NCBI GenBank assembly: GCA_902778455.1
Contig: CACYXR010000005.1
Coordinates: 1 to 64,000, forward strand
Source: an uncultured Selenomonadaceae bacterium
GTDB taxonomy: Bacteria > Bacillota > Negativicutes > Selenomonadales > Selenomonadaceae
Direction: 5' to 3'
Length of the DNA: 64,000 bases
Below are positions 26,151 through 35,069 of this stretch, one piece after another (positions within the stretch are counted from its first letter, which is position 1; every line of letters starts with the position of its first letter). The notes under the pieces are model-generated. The model did not search any database. It saw nothing but the letters and a program-made list of their open reading frames with translations, and was not told the origin of the DNA. Position numbers and translations under genes: made by a program.

Positions 26151-27218
26151 ATGCTGAAATATCGAACAGGGCTTGCCGATATGCCCGCCTATGATGTGGC
26201 GGAGCGGGACTGGCGATTGAAGCTCAATGCCAACGAGGCGCCGACGACGCTTCCCCCGCTTGTCGAGGAACGCGTGATGGCGCGGCTGTCGCATATCGCG
26301 TTCAACCGTTACCCGAATCTGGAAATGAAAGACCTGATTGAGCAGGTGGCGTCGAATTATTCGCTTCGGGAGGAGCAAGTCTTTTTCGGCAATGGCTCCA
26401 GCGAGATCATCGAAAAGCTGTTTTACGCGTTCGGCGGGAAAAACCACTCGATCGTCTATCCCGAGCCGTCCTTCTCGATGTATAAGATTTATGTGAAGGT
26501 TGCGGATGCGAAAGGCGTGCCTGTCGGATTGGAAGAAGACTACAGCCTCGATCGCGAGAAGTTCGTCCGGGCCGTGAAGGATAGCAAAGCGTCGCTGGCG
26601 GTGGTCTGCACGCCGAACAATCCGACGGGGAATCTGATTCCGTTGGAGGATGTGGAGTATATCGCGCAAAATATCGACTGCGCGCTGGTCGTGGACGAGG
26701 CGTATCTGGAATTCGCGGGAGAGGACGCTTCCGCCGTGAAGCTTCTGAAAAAATATCCGCATATGATTGTGGCGCGGACATTCTCCAAAGCCTATGGGCT
26801 GGCCTCGGCACGTGTCGGCTATATGATGGCGGATGAGGCTGTGGTTCGGATGGTGGAGAAGGCGTTCATGCCGTACCATTTGAACGTGCTCTCATTGGTC
26901 ACGGCGGACATCGTCTATCAGATGCGGGACGAATTCCAGCCGAGGATTTATATGCTGCGCGACGAGTGCCGGCGCGTGGCGGAGGAACTGAAAAAGATCA
27001 AGGGCCTGACCGTGTATCCGTCCCATACGAATTTCCTGTTGCTGAAATCCGTAAAGGCGGAGAAGTTGAACGAATACCTCGCGGAGCAGGGCATCGGCGT
27101 CCGAAGCTTCGGCAGTGCGCCGAGACTGGAAAACTGCCTGCGCATTTCGATGGGAACGCGGGAGGAAAACGATCTGTGGCTCGGAGAGGTCAAGCGGTTC
27201 ATGGGAGGGAAGAAATAA
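26151..27218 (+). CDS. hisC: Histidinol-phosphate aminotransferase
   Basis: HisC is a PLP-dependent class I/II aminotransferase that makes histidinol phosphate from imidazole acetol phosphate. The 355-residue protein shows LNANEAP (N-terminal substrate strand), CTPNNPTGN, DEAYLEF, and the PLP lysine in ARTFSKAYGLASARVGY (Lys about 208). ATG begins in the base after the hisD stop. All his genes from here are spaced by zero to one base or overlap. Confidence 0.96.
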   Translation: MLKYRTGLADMPAYDVAERDWRLKLNANEAPTTLPPLVEERVMARLSHIAFNRYPNLEMKDLIEQVASNYSLREEQVFFGNGSSEIIEKLFYAFGGKNHSIVYPEPSFSMYKIYVKVADAKGVPVGLEEDYSLDREKFVRAVKDSKASLAVVCTPNNPTGNLIPLEDVEYIAQNIDCALVVDEAYLEFAGEDASAVKLLKKYPHMIVARTFSKAYGLASARVGYMMADEAVVRMVEKAFMPYHLNVLSLVTADIVYQMRDEFQPRIYMLRDECRRVAEELKKIKGLTVYPSHTNFLLLKSVKAEKLNEYLAEQGIGVRSFGSAPRLENCLRISMGTREENDLWLGEVKRFMGGKK

Positions 27219-27800
27219 ATGCGAAAGGCGGAGAAAAAGCGGAAAACAGCGGAAACTTCCGTCCGCGTTTCCGTGAATCTGGACGGCAAAGGTGAAAGCA
27301 AGATCGATACGGGCGTCGGATTTTTCGACCACATGCTGACGCTGTTCGCGAAGCACGGCGCTTTCGGCCTGACCGTGAAATGCGACGGCGACCTTGCGGT
27401 GGACGGTCACCACTCGATCGAGGATATCGGCATCGTGCTCGGCGAGGCGTTCAAGGAAGCGCTGGGCGACAAAGCGGGCATCGCAAGATACGGCTCGTTC
27501 TATGTGCCGATGGACGAGGCGCTGGCTTTTGCAGCCATCGACATCAGCGGGCGTCCGTATCTCGTCTACGACGGCGGGGAAATGGCGCCGATCGTCGGCG
27601 GCTACGATACGGAACTGACCGAGGAGTTCCTGCGGGCGTTCGCGTTCAACGCGGGCATTACGCTACACGCGAAAATCCTTTACGGAAACAATACGCACCA
27701 CAAGATCGAGGCGCTTTTCAAGGCCCTCGGACACGCGCTGGCCGCTGCTGTCCGAAAAGACGGCAGCAAGGGCGTGCTTTCGACGAAGGGCGTGCTGTAA
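27219..27800 (+). CDS. hisB: Imidazoleglycerol-phosphate dehydratase
   Basis: HisB removes water from imidazoleglycerol phosphate. The 193-residue monofunctional form has the duplicated manganese-binding motifs [14 protein letters not shown] with [11 protein letters not shown] in the first half and [14 protein letters not shown] in the second. The phosphatase domain of the enterobacterial fusion is absent, so a separate histidinol phosphatase is expected; none is present in this cluster. The start follows the hisC stop directly. Confidence 0.96.
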   Translation: MRKAEKKRKTAETSVRVSVNLDGKGESKIDTGVGFFDHMLTLFAKHGAFGLTVKCDGDLAVDGHHSIEDIGIVLGEAFKEALGDKAGIARYGSFYVPMDEALAFAAIDISGRPYLVYDGGEMAPIVGGYDTELTEEFLRAFAFNAGITLHAKILYGNNTHHKIEALFKALGHALAAAVRKDGSKGVLSTKGVL

Positions 27801-28420
27801 TGATTGCAATCATGGATTACGGCGTCGGGAATCTGTTCAGCGTCGAGAAAGCGTTCCTGTATCTCGGCGCGGATGCGATGATCACGAACGACGCCGAGGT
27901 GCTCCGGCGGGCGGACAAGATTGTGCTGCCGGGGGTCGGGGCTTTCGGCGACTGCATGAAAAATCTTCAGGCCAGCGGTATGATTCCCGTACTGAAGGAG
28001 CGGGTGCAGGCGGGCGTTCCGCTTCTCGGCATCTGCGTCGGGCTGCAGATCCTCTTTGAAGGCAGCGACGAGTCGCCGGAGGCGGAGGGCTTGGGGTTCT
28101 TTCGCGGGCGCGTCCGTAAGATTCAGGCGGACGGATTGAAAATCCCACACATGGGTTGGAACTCCCTCGCGATTCGGCGACGGGATAATCCCGGCTTGTT
28201 CGCGGGGCTTCCGGAAAATCCTTTTGTCTATTTTGTTCACAGCTATCATGCCGCGCCGGAAGACGGGGGCATCGTGACAGCGACGGCGGACTACGGCGAG
28301 CGATTGACGGCGGCGGTGGCAAAGGGGAATATCTGCGCTACTCAGTTCCATCCCGAGAAATCCGGGGATGTCGGGCTCGACATACTGAAGAATTTTATCG
28401 ACGGAGGCGACGCAGCATGA
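27800..28420 (+). CDS. hisH: Imidazole glycerol phosphate synthase subunit HisH
   Basis: HisH is the glutamine amidotransferase that feeds ammonia to HisF. The 206-residue class I domain has the nucleophile in LLGICVGLQIL (Cys about 77) and the catalytic His and Glu in TQFHPEKSG. ATG 27800 overlaps the hisB stop by one base (TAATG) and hisA starts within its stop (ATGA). Confidence 0.96.
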   Translation: MIAIMDYGVGNLFSVEKAFLYLGADAMITNDAEVLRRADKIVLPGVGAFGDCMKNLQASGMIPVLKERVQAGVPLLGICVGLQILFEGSDESPEAEGLGFFRGRVRKIQADGLKIPHMGWNSLAIRRRDNPGLFAGLPENPFVYFVHSYHAAPEDGGIVTATADYGERLTAAVAKGNICATQFHPEKSGDVGLDILKNFIDGGDAA

Positions 28421-29148
28421 TGATTTTTCCCGCGATCGACCTGCGGGGCGGACATTGCGTTCGTCTCTACAAAGGCGATTTTTCAAAGGAAGAGATATTT
28501 TCCGACCATCCCGGCGAGATGGCAAAAAAATGGGAGGCCATGGGAGCGAAATACCTCCATGTCGTCGATCTCGACGGCGCGCGCGGCGGACAATCGGAAA
28601 ACCTGCCCGCCATCCGCGAGATTTTATCTTCTGTGCAGATTCCCATTGAATTGGGCGGTGGAATCCGCACGATGGAGCAGATCGAGTCGATTCTTGCGCT
28701 CGGCGTCCGCCGCGTGATTCTCGGTTCTGCGGCGGTGGAGTCGCCGGAGTTGGTGCGCGAAGCGGTGGAAAAATACGGCGAGCGGATTGTCGTCGGCATC
28801 GACGCTCGGGACGGCGTCGTGGCAGTCAAGGGCTGGGAGGAGTCCGGCGGCGTCGAAGCGGTGGAATTCGCGAAAAAAATGACGGCGCTGGGCGTCCGTA
28901 CGATTATCCATACCGATATTTCGAGAGACGGTACCCTGGCCGGCGTCAACGTCGAAGCGTCGGCGGCGCTGGCAAAAGCCAGCGGGGCGGAGGTCGTCGT
29001 GTCCGGCGGCGTCAGCTCGATGAAGGACATAAAAAAGGTAAAAATGCACGAAAAGGACGGGCTTGTCGGCGTTATCGCGGGCAAGGCGATTTATACGGGC
29101 GCTCTCGACCTTTCAACGGCGATTGCATTTGCCGAGGCAGGAGACTAA
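28417..29148 (+). CDS. hisA: ProFAR isomerase HisA
   Basis: HisA performs the Amadori rearrangement of ProFAR to PRFAR. It is a 243-residue half-barrel-duplicated TIM barrel with the catalytic Asp in [14 protein letters not shown] (residue 8), the phosphate-binding [11 protein letters not shown], and the second catalytic Asp in [14 protein letters not shown]. It overlaps hisH by four bases. Confidence 0.96.
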   Translation: MMIFPAIDLRGGHCVRLYKGDFSKEEIFSDHPGEMAKKWEAMGAKYLHVVDLDGARGGQSENLPAIREILSSVQIPIELGGGIRTMEQIESILALGVRRVILGSAAVESPELVREAVEKYGERIVVGIDARDGVVAVKGWEESGGVEAVEFAKKMTALGVRTIIHTDISRDGTLAGVNVEASAALAKASGAEVVVSGGVSSMKDIKKVKMHEKDGLVGVIAGKAIYTGALDLSTAIAFAEAGD

Positions 29149-29149
29149 A

Positions 29150-29908
29150 ATGTATACGAAACGAATTATTCCGTGTCTTGATGTCAAGGACGGGCGCGTT
29201 GTCAAGGGAACGAATTTCGTCGGCCTGCGCGACGCGGGCGACCCGGTGGAGCTTGCCGCGCGCTACGATATGGAGCGCGCGGACGAGCTTGTTTTTTTGG
29301 ATATCACTGCGTCCAGCGACAAGCGGAACACGATGGTGGACGTTGCCTCGTCCTGCGCGTCGCAGGTATTCATTCCGTTCACAGTGGGGGGCGGCATCCG
29401 CTCGGCGGAGGACATGCGCGCGCTGCTTGCGGCGGGAGCGGACAAGACCTCGCTGAATACGGCGGCGGTCAAGAATCCCACGCTGCTCTCCGAGGGGGCG
29501 GAACGCTTCGGCCGCCAATGTGTGGTGCTGGCGGTGGACGCGAAAAAGTGCGGCGAAAACCGCTGGGAGGTCTATGTGAACGGCGGACGGACGCCCACGG
29601 GCATCGACTGCGAGGAATGGGTGAAGCGCGGCGTTTCTCTCGGCGCGGGCGAGATCCTTTTGACGAGCATGGACGCCGACGGAACGAAGGACGGCTATGA
29701 TATCCCGCTGACGCGCATGGTGTCCGAAGCCGTGAATGTGCCGGTCATCGCGTCGGGGGGCGCGGGGACGCTTGAGCATTTTTACGACGTGCTGACGCTG
29801 GGCAAGGCGGACGCGGTGCTGGCCGCCTCGGTATTCCATTACGGACAGTTCACCGTGCGCGAAGTCAAGACATATCTGAAATCACGTGGAGTGGAGGTAA
29901 GGCTTTGA
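29150..29908 (+). CDS. hisF: Imidazole glycerol phosphate synthase subunit HisF
   Basis: HisF is the cyclase that makes imidazoleglycerol phosphate and AICAR from PRFAR and ammonia. The 252-residue TIM barrel has the catalytic residues in [14 protein letters not shown] (Asp about 11) and in [15 protein letters not shown]. The phosphate site is in [13 protein letters not shown] 29150 gives the normal length; longer in-frame starts would reach into hisA. The stop overlaps hisI (TGATG). Confidence 0.96.
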   Translation: MYTKRIIPCLDVKDGRVVKGTNFVGLRDAGDPVELAARYDMERADELVFLDITASSDKRNTMVDVASSCASQVFIPFTVGGGIRSAEDMRALLAAGADKTSLNTAAVKNPTLLSEGAERFGRQCVVLAVDAKKCGENRWEVYVNGGRTPTGIDCEEWVKRGVSLGAGEILLTSMDADGTKDGYDIPLTRMVSEAVNVPVIASGGAGTLEHFYDVLTLGKADAVLAASVFHYGQFTVREVKTYLKSRGVEVRL

Positions 29909-30603
29909 TGGATATCTCAATGGTGAAATTCGACGAGAAAGGCTTGGTGCCCGCCATCGTGCAGGAAGAAAACGGGCAGGTGCTGATGCTCGCCTATATG
30001 AACGAGGAATCGCTGAAAAAGACGCTGGAGACGGGCTACACATGGTTTTACAGCCGCAGCCGCGAAAAGCTCTGGAACAAAGGCGAGACGTCGGGCAACG
30101 TGCAGAAGGTCAAGGAAATATCCTACGACTGCGATGGCGATACGCTGCTGGTGCGCGTGCATCAGACGGGCGTCGCCTGCCACACGGGCACATATTCCTG
30201 CTTCAGCGGGCGCAGGCTCGGAGAGAACGAGAAGAGCGTCGCCGTCGTTCCTGAGGAGCCGCAGGCTTCGCTGGCAAACGTGATGAACGATCTTTATGAG
30301 GTCATTCGCGACCGCCAGCTCAATCCGGTGGAAGGTTCTTACACGAATTATCTGTTCCAGCACGGGCAGGACAAGATCCTGAAAAAGGTCGGCGAGGAAG
30401 CGGCGGAGACCATTATCGCGTCGAAGAATATGGACCGCAAGGAGATCGCCTATGAGATGGGCGACCTTTGGTATCACTGCCTCGTCCTTCTGGCGTTCCA
30501 CAACCTTTCGCCGGAGATTGTGTTCCGTGAACTGAGGAATCGGCGCAACGGCGGCAGCTATCATAAATTTGAAGGGAAGACGGGCAACCGTCCGGAGATG
30601 TGA
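29908..30603 (+). CDS. hisIE: Bifunctional phosphoribosyl-AMP cyclohydrolase / phosphoribosyl-ATP pyrophosphatase
   Basis: A 231-residue fusion catalysing steps 2 and 3 of histidine synthesis. The N-terminal HisI half has the zinc and substrate motifs MAYMNEES-like [27 protein letters not shown] and DCDGDTLLV with cysteines in [11 protein letters not shown]. The C-terminal HisE half (about 120-231) has the MazG-like [15 protein letters not shown] 29908 overlaps the hisF stop and has GGAGGT upstream; TTG 29905 is an alternative. Confidence 0.95.
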   Translation: MDISMVKFDEKGLVPAIVQEENGQVLMLAYMNEESLKKTLETGYTWFYSRSREKLWNKGETSGNVQKVKEISYDCDGDTLLVRVHQTGVACHTGTYSCFSGRRLGENEKSVAVVPEEPQASLANVMNDLYEVIRDRQLNPVEGSYTNYLFQHGQDKILKKVGEEAAETIIASKNMDRKEIAYEMGDLWYHCLVLLAFHNLSPEIVFRELRNRRNGGSYHKFEGKTGNRPEM

Positions 30604-30607
30604 CGAT

Positions 30608-31345
30608 ATGGAAGAAGAAATCAAACGCTTTCTGAAAGCGACAGACTTGAAAGAAGGACACCCGACGGAAGCGGAGCGGCAGATACCGCCCCCGCCGCCG
30701 GAGGTTCCGATACCGCAGGACGCCCGCGTGTTTCGTTTGCCCGAGCCGGGGCTTTTGCCGGATAAGGAAATCAATTTCCTCGAAATGGTCGAAATGCGCG
30801 CATCGGTTCGCGAATACAACGACGAAGCACTGACGCTGCAGGAGCTTTCATTTTTGCTCTGGTGTACGCAGGGCGTGAAAATGGCGACGGAAAACGGCGG
30901 CACGATGCGGACGGTGCCGTCGGCGGGCGCAAGACATGCGCTCGAGACGTATCTTCTCGTCCATCGTGTGGACGGAATCCCCGCGGGGCTTTATCGTTTT
31001 CTGGCACTGGGTCACGCGCTGCTGCCGATCGCCAACGGCGAAGAGGCGGACGCGGCGCTGATTCCCGGATTCAACGCGCAGAACATGGTCAAGAACAGCG
31101 CGGCGACGTTCTTATGGTGCGCCAATTATCGGCGCATGAACCACAGATACGGACCGCGGTCGGCAAGGTACATTTTCCTCGACGCCGGACACGTCTGCCA
31201 GAATCTCTACCTGGCAGGCTACACGCACCGGATCGGCGTCTGCGCGATAGGCGCGTTCAAGGACGACGTGCTGAACGCGGCGCTGGGACTCGACGGGGAA
31301 AAAGATTTCGTGGTCTACGGCGCGGCGGCCGGAAAGATACGATAA
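30608..31345 (+). CDS. Nitroreductase-family (SagB/ThcOx-like) oxidoreductase
   Basis: A 245-residue FMN-dependent oxidoreductase. MRASVREYNDEALTLQELSFL (about 65-85, shown in part) is the FMN-phosphate binding start of the nitroreductase fold, followed by TVPSAGARHALETYLLV and the C-terminal IGVCAIGAF. The domain spacing resembles SagB-type proteins, which can oxidise azoline rings, but no partner cyclodehydratase or precursor peptide is nearby. The first 50 residues are proline-rich (PPPPPEVPIP). It begins 4 bases after the hisIE stop, so it rides on the histidine transcript, and a terminator follows. Confidence 0.85.
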   Translation: MEEEIKRFLKATDLKEGHPTEAERQIPPPPPEVPIPQDARVFRLPEPGLLPDKEINFLEMVEMRASVREYNDEALTLQELSFLLWCTQGVKMATENGGTMRTVPSAGARHALETYLLVHRVDGIPAGLYRFLALGHALLPIANGEEADAALIPGFNAQNMVKNSAATFLWCANYRRMNHRYGPRSARYIFLDAGHVCQNLYLAGYTHRIGVCAIGAFKDDVLNAALGLDGEKDFVVYGAAAGKIR

Positions 31346-31371
31346 AACCGAAAGAGGATCGATAAAACGCG

Positions 31372-31417
31372 AACGGCACGCCAGGCCCGAAATTTCGGGC
31401 GGCGCGCCGTTTTTTTG
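31372..31417 (+). terminator. Terminator of the his operon
   Basis: An outer stem AACGGC with GCCGTT and an inner perfect stem GCCCGAAA with TTTCGGGC, then seven T. The minus-strand secreted-protein gene ends ten bases away, so the structure may serve both directions. Confidence 0.82.
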
Positions 31418-31427
31418 CGCTATTTTT

Positions 31428-32297
31428 TTATTTGATGAACACAACCGCGCAGTTGTCAAGGAAGTGAGTATAGCCGTTTTCCTCGAGGATGATCTTGGCG
31501 TCGGCTACGTTGACGACCGGATTAAAGTAGTGGTCGACGCCTACGGCTTTGACGACGAGTGGATTGGAGCCTGCGCGGCTGACGTTTCCATCGTAGCCGT
31601 TCGAGTAGCCGGCCATGCCGTTCTTGATAACCTTTTGAGAATCGAGGTTCTTATAGCCGTAGATTTTTTCGCCGGCTGTAGTCTTGATGACCGGGGACAT
31701 GGCCGAGCGGAGACCGAGCCCCGTGCAGTCGACGATGATGCCGGTGTAGGTGCCGCTTTGGCGGTTTGTGATGGTCGTGGTGCGAATCGTCGTGGTGGTG
31801 ACGGTGGTCGTATCAGGCTGGGTCGGTGTGTATTGTGGTTCGTCCGGCTCCGGCAGGATCGCTGTCGGGAACGATTCGCGGTGTGTAGTCTTCGGCAATA
31901 CTGCCGAAGCGAGAGAATTGGTTGCGCCGTACAGCGGGAGCGCCATGACGACATGATAAGCGCCGTCCTCATAAGATTCGGAGATAACCTTTGCACCCTT
32001 CAACAGTGCGGAGACGCGGGTACGTATCGTATCGTTGGCAATCTGCATGTTCTGCACAGTGGTTTCGGAGTCGACCTGCACGCCCGCGATTTGCTCGGCG
32101 AGATTCCGCTGGGCGTCGGCAATGGCCGCGCGTCGTGCCATAAGTCTCGCCTGCGCCTCACTGGTCGAGTAGGCGGGGGGGAGGCCGAAGCCGTCCGCTT
32201 CGACGCGGTTCAGATCGAAGTCCGCGCCTGACGCCAGGACGATGCTGCACATTAACAGCAGGAATGCCGCTGTCAAACCTAAAATTTTTCGTTTCAT
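31428..32297 (-). CDS. Secreted LPP20-like (FlgP-type) protein
   Basis: A 289-residue exported protein. Residues 1-24 (MKRKILGLTAAFLLLMCSI and on) form a signal peptide. The next 100 residues match the LPP20 pattern: ARLMARRAAIADAQRNLAEQ, IAGVQVDSETTVQN, and a YEDGAYHVVMALPLYG strand. A threonine-rich linker (TTTVTTTTIRTTTITN, about 164-180) leads to a C-terminal domain ending in AVVFIK. LPP20 domains occur in the flagellar FlgP of Vibrio and in other outer-membrane-associated proteins. There is no lipobox cysteine. GGAGGAG precedes the start. The gene follows the FlgT-like gene by 47 bases on the same strand. Confidence 0.75.
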   Translation of the reverse strand: MKRKILGLTAAFLLLMCSIVLASGADFDLNRVEADGFGLPPAYSTSEAQARLMARRAAIADAQRNLAEQIAGVQVDSETTVQNMQIANDTIRTRVSALLKGAKVISESYEDGAYHVVMALPLYGATNSLASAVLPKTTHRESFPTAILPEPDEPQYTPTQPDTTTVTTTTIRTTTITNRQSGTYTGIIVDCTGLGLRSAMSPVIKTTAGEKIYGYKNLDSQKVIKNGMAGYSNGYDGNVSRAGSNPLVVKAVGVDHYFNPVVNVADAKIILEENGYTHFLDNCAVVFIK

Positions 32298-32344
32298 TTC
32301 TTTCTCCTCCTTATTATACGCCGGTGGCGTTTATGACAATATCA

Positions 32345-33430
32345 TTATATGCGGATGTATTCGGACGTCATTTCTTTGATTGTGATTCCGTTGCGTTCCA
32401 GTGCTTGCGCGAGGTCGTAGGCTGTTCCGTTGTAGTCGACGTCGATTTGCATAACGCCCGCCTGTTTTGTTCTCGTGTAGACGCCGGTCACGCCGGGGAT
32501 GTTGCTGATTCTTGCGTAGGCGTCGCTCATGGAACCGAGCCTGTTCCCGGTGACGAGAATCGTCACATGCTGTTCGGGGTTTGCGGCTTTTTGGAGCGCT
32601 GATTTCGACAGTTCCTTGACGATGGGCGTTGTTGCTTTTTTCAGCGCTTCCTGAAGAGCTTTCGCACCGAGGTTGAAAGATTGCCCGTCCGCAGAGCCGG
32701 CGTACAGGATTTCGCCGGTGTTGGCGTTCAGCATCCGTACCGAAAGATTAACGACGACGTTGTTCAGCGAGCCGACAAAGGGATATTCCTCGATCAGCGG
32801 AATGCCGTTGTTGTTCATATCAATATATCCGGTGACGAGATAGTCTACATTGAAATGGGTATTCAGGGCTTCCAGCCCATATTCGCCGTCAAAAACGGCG
32901 TTGGTGATCCGGTATTTGACCGAGGTATCGATCTGCGCAAGGTCGACAATGCGGGAAAAACCGTTTTTATGCAGCCCGGTGATGATGGCGTTTTCGACAG
33001 AAGGGTATTCTTCTCCGTTTTGATCCACGATGATGACACCGATGCGCGGGTCCTGCATATTGGCGCGAATTACGGCCTTTTTTTGCAGGTACGACATCAG
33101 GTCGGTGTTCAAAAGCTGTTCGCGGACTTCGGCGCGGATTGTGACCTCGTAATATCCGGCCCTGTATTCGGAGCGCAATACTTCGTAGCCTGCGATATAG
33201 CCTTCAGAGTGGGTGTAGATCCGGTCATGGATTACGCGGTAGTTTTCCACGTAAGTCCTGCTGTCGACGAGTACGCCGATTTTTTGCTCGATGGCCTCGC
33301 GCATGGCCGCGTGCAGCGCGTCGCGCTCCGTCGCGCCCTGTCCTGTGACGGTCACGGGAGAAGCCAGCGCCACCGCCGACCAAAGCAGGCACAGGGCGAG
33401 CGTTGCCAGCCATACCCCGACTTTTTTCAT
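32345..33430 (-). CDS. Secreted FlgT-like protein
   Basis: A 361-residue exported protein with signal peptide MKKVGVWLATLALCLLWSAV (cleavage near residue 23, VALAS). Residues 25-110 resemble the N-terminal domain of the flagellar H-ring protein FlgT: RDALHAAMREAIEQKIGVLV, SRTYVENYRVIHDRI, YYEVTIRAEV. The middle (120-270) has a CsgG/FlgT-middle flavour (DYLVTGYIDMNNNG, NLSVRMLNANTGEILYAG). The last 70 residues form a small alpha/beta domain (VTILVTGNRLGSMSDAYARI). Location should be the periplasm or outer membrane. It is encoded first, upstream of the LPP20-like partner. A role around the flagellar basal body is inference. Confidence 0.72.
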   Translation of the reverse strand: MKKVGVWLATLALCLLWSAVALASPVTVTGQGATERDALHAAMREAIEQKIGVLVDSRTYVENYRVIHDRIYTHSEGYIAGYEVLRSEYRAGYYEVTIRAEVREQLLNTDLMSYLQKKAVIRANMQDPRIGVIIVDQNGEEYPSVENAIITGLHKNGFSRIVDLAQIDTSVKYRITNAVFDGEYGLEALNTHFNVDYLVTGYIDMNNNGIPLIEEYPFVGSLNNVVVNLSVRMLNANTGEILYAGSADGQSFNLGAKALQEALKKATTPIVKELSKSALQKAANPEQHVTILVTGNRLGSMSDAYARISNIPGVTGVYTRTKQAGVMQIDVDYNGTAYDLAQALERNGITIKEMTSEYIRI

Positions 33431-33553
33431 GTCCGTCCCTCCTTAGAGTTTTCATTTACATATTTATTTTCGATATAAATAGTTAAAACCCTTTTTGAAA
33501 AAAATGAAATGAAGATTAAAAATATACAATTTGTTTTTAGCGGCTTCGGAGGC

Positions 33554-33582
33554 TTGCGTTTTGTGGAATAAAGCTGTATACT
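33554..33582 (+). promoter_or_regulatory. nuo operon promoter
   Basis: TTGCGT (33554-33559), 17 bases, TATACT (33577-33582). It leaves a leader of about 130 bases before nuoA. Confidence 0.6.
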
Positions 33583-33625
33583 ATTTTTTATAAACTTCGA
33601 GAGGGGTTATTTTTTGTGTAAGAGT

Positions 33626-33681
33626 AAGCCCGTTTGGGCGTTTTTCGGCGGTTATCGTGTGCGGAGCACTGATAGCCGCTG
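33626..33681 (+). promoter_or_regulatory. Structured leader upstream of nuoA
   Basis: Two adjacent hairpins lie in the untranslated leader. The first is small (GCCC-GTTT-GGGC followed by GTTTTTC) and resembles a weak terminator. The second has GCGGTTATC (33648-33656) pairing with GATAGCCGC (33671-33679), and inside it GTGC-GGA-GCAC. I do not recognise it as a known riboswitch class. It could attenuate or stabilise the nuo message. Confidence 0.5.
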
Positions 33682-33723
33682 TTTTAGTTATATGGATATT
33701 GTATACAGGAAAGGATGAATCGT

Positions 33724-34077
33724 ATGGGCGAGTATGGCGGGCTTGGACTTTTTTTCTTGGTGGCGCTGATTTTTCCAGTGTCGGCATTGATTCCGGCGTT
33801 TCTTTTGCAGCCGCGGCAACCGACGAAGGAGAAGCGGATTCCGTATGAGTGCGGTGTCGATACGGAAGGCAAGACTTACGTGCAGTACCGCGTCGGGTAT
33901 TTCCTGTACGCTCTGATTTTTATCGTGTTTGATATCGAGACGGTGTTCCTCTATCCGTGGGCGGTGCGATTCGGTCATTTCGGTCTGTTCGCGCTGGTCG
34001 AGATGTTCATCTTCATTGGGATATTGGCCGTCGGACTTGGGTACGCTTGGAAGAAAGGGGCATTGTCGTGGAAGTAA
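33724..34077 (+). CDS. nuoA: NADH-quinone oxidoreductase subunit A
   Basis: NuoA is a small membrane subunit of complex I at the base of the quinone arm. The 117-residue protein has three membrane helices and the conserved loop [13 protein letters not shown] with the quinone-site Cys, then [28 protein letters not shown] is correctly spaced for ATG 33724; the in-frame ATG at 33715 is too close to it. It starts an eleven-gene cluster in the order A B C D H I J K L M N. nuoB begins inside its end. Confidence 0.95.
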   Translation: MGEYGGLGLFFLVALIFPVSALIPAFLLQPRQPTKEKRIPYECGVDTEGKTYVQYRVGYFLYALIFIVFDIETVFLYPWAVRFGHFGLFALVEMFIFIGILAVGLGYAWKKGALSWK

Positions 34078-34586
34078 TCGATATTGTACCTCCGATACTG
34101 AAAAATAACGTGATTGTCGTGAAGGTGGACCAGCTTTTCAAATGGGCGCACGCGAATTCCATCTGGCCGCTGTCCTCGGGCCTTGCCTGCTGCGCTATTG
34201 AGATGATGAGCTGTGCGGCTGCGCGGTTTGATCTTTCACGGTTCGGCTACGAGGTGTTCCGTCCGTGCCCGCGCCAGGCTGATCTTTTGATTGTGGCGGG
34301 AACTTTGACATGGAAAATGACGCCGCCGTTGATTCGCCTTTATGAGGAAATGCCGGAGCCGAAGTATGTGATTGCGATGGGAAGCTGCGCTATCGGCGGC
34401 GGCCCCTTCGCTGATTCCTATTCGGTGGTTCCGGGCATCCATGAGGTGTTGCCGGTGGACGTTTATATTCCCGGCTGCCCGCCGCGACCGGAGGCTTTGA
34501 TTGACGGGATGCTGAAGCTCCGCGAGAAGATCATGCATCCGGAACGCGTGGAAGAAGAACGGAAGGCGAGGTTGATGGAGGCATGA
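34068..34586 (+). CDS. nuoB: NADH-quinone oxidoreductase subunit B
   Basis: NuoB carries the N2 [4Fe-4S] cluster that reduces quinone. The 172-residue protein shows [12 protein letters not shown] with the tandem cysteines, then [14 protein letters not shown] and the later ligands in [11 protein letters not shown] and [13 protein letters not shown]. The start is GTG, overlapping nuoA by ten bases, with AAAGGGG upstream. Confidence 0.96.
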   Translation: MEVIDIVPPILKNNVIVVKVDQLFKWAHANSIWPLSSGLACCAIEMMSCAAARFDLSRFGYEVFRPCPRQADLLIVAGTLTWKMTPPLIRLYEEMPEPKYVIAMGSCAIGGGPFADSYSVVPGIHEVLPVDVYIPGCPPRPEALIDGMLKLREKIMHPERVEEERKARLMEA

Positions 34587-35068
34587 AGGCTTATATCGAC
34601 ACGTCTCTTTTTGCGATTTTGAAGGAAAAATTCCCGACGGCGGAATATGACAGCGAGGCGACGCAGCCTGCGGTTTATGTACCCGCGGCGGAGATCGTCG
34701 CGGTATTGTCATTTTTGCGGGACGACGAACGGTTCGCGTTCGCGCGGCTCGAAAATCTAACGGCTGTGGACTACAAGACGTATTTCGAGATGGTCTATCA
34801 TCTCTTTAGCTGGAACAAGGGCGTTTGGATTACGGTCAAGGTGAAGCTCGCCCATGAGCAGCCGACGGTTCCGTCCGTGACGGGTGTTTTCCCAGGTGCG
34901 GAGTTTGAGGAGCGCGAGGTCTACGATTTGATGGGCATCGGCTTTACCGGCCATCCGGATTTGCGGCGGATTTTGCTGGCCGACGATTTCGAAGGGCATC
35001 CGCTTCGCAAGGATTACAAACAAATCATGCCGCCGTATGTGCGCCGGATTGAAAAAGGAGGCCGATGA
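34583..35068 (+). CDS. nuoC: NADH-quinone oxidoreductase subunit C
   Basis: A peripheral-arm subunit, here a separate 161-residue protein and not fused to NuoD. The C-terminal 30-kDa subunit signature is clear: [20 protein letters not shown] and HPLRKDYKQ. It overlaps nuoB by four bases (ATGA). The ribosome binding site of nuoD lies in its last codons. Confidence 0.94.
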   Translation: MKAYIDTSLFAILKEKFPTAEYDSEATQPAVYVPAAEIVAVLSFLRDDERFAFARLENLTAVDYKTYFEMVYHLFSWNKGVWITVKVKLAHEQPTVPSVTGVFPGAEFEEREVYDLMGIGFTGHPDLRRILLADDFEGHPLRKDYKQIMPPYVRRIEKGGR

Positions 35069-35069
35069 G

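Noticed and set aside
33657-33848. 63-codon frame beginning with a hydrophobic stretch upstream of nuoA
   Set aside because: It overlaps nuoA in another frame, has no ribosome binding site, and its start lies within the leader hairpin.
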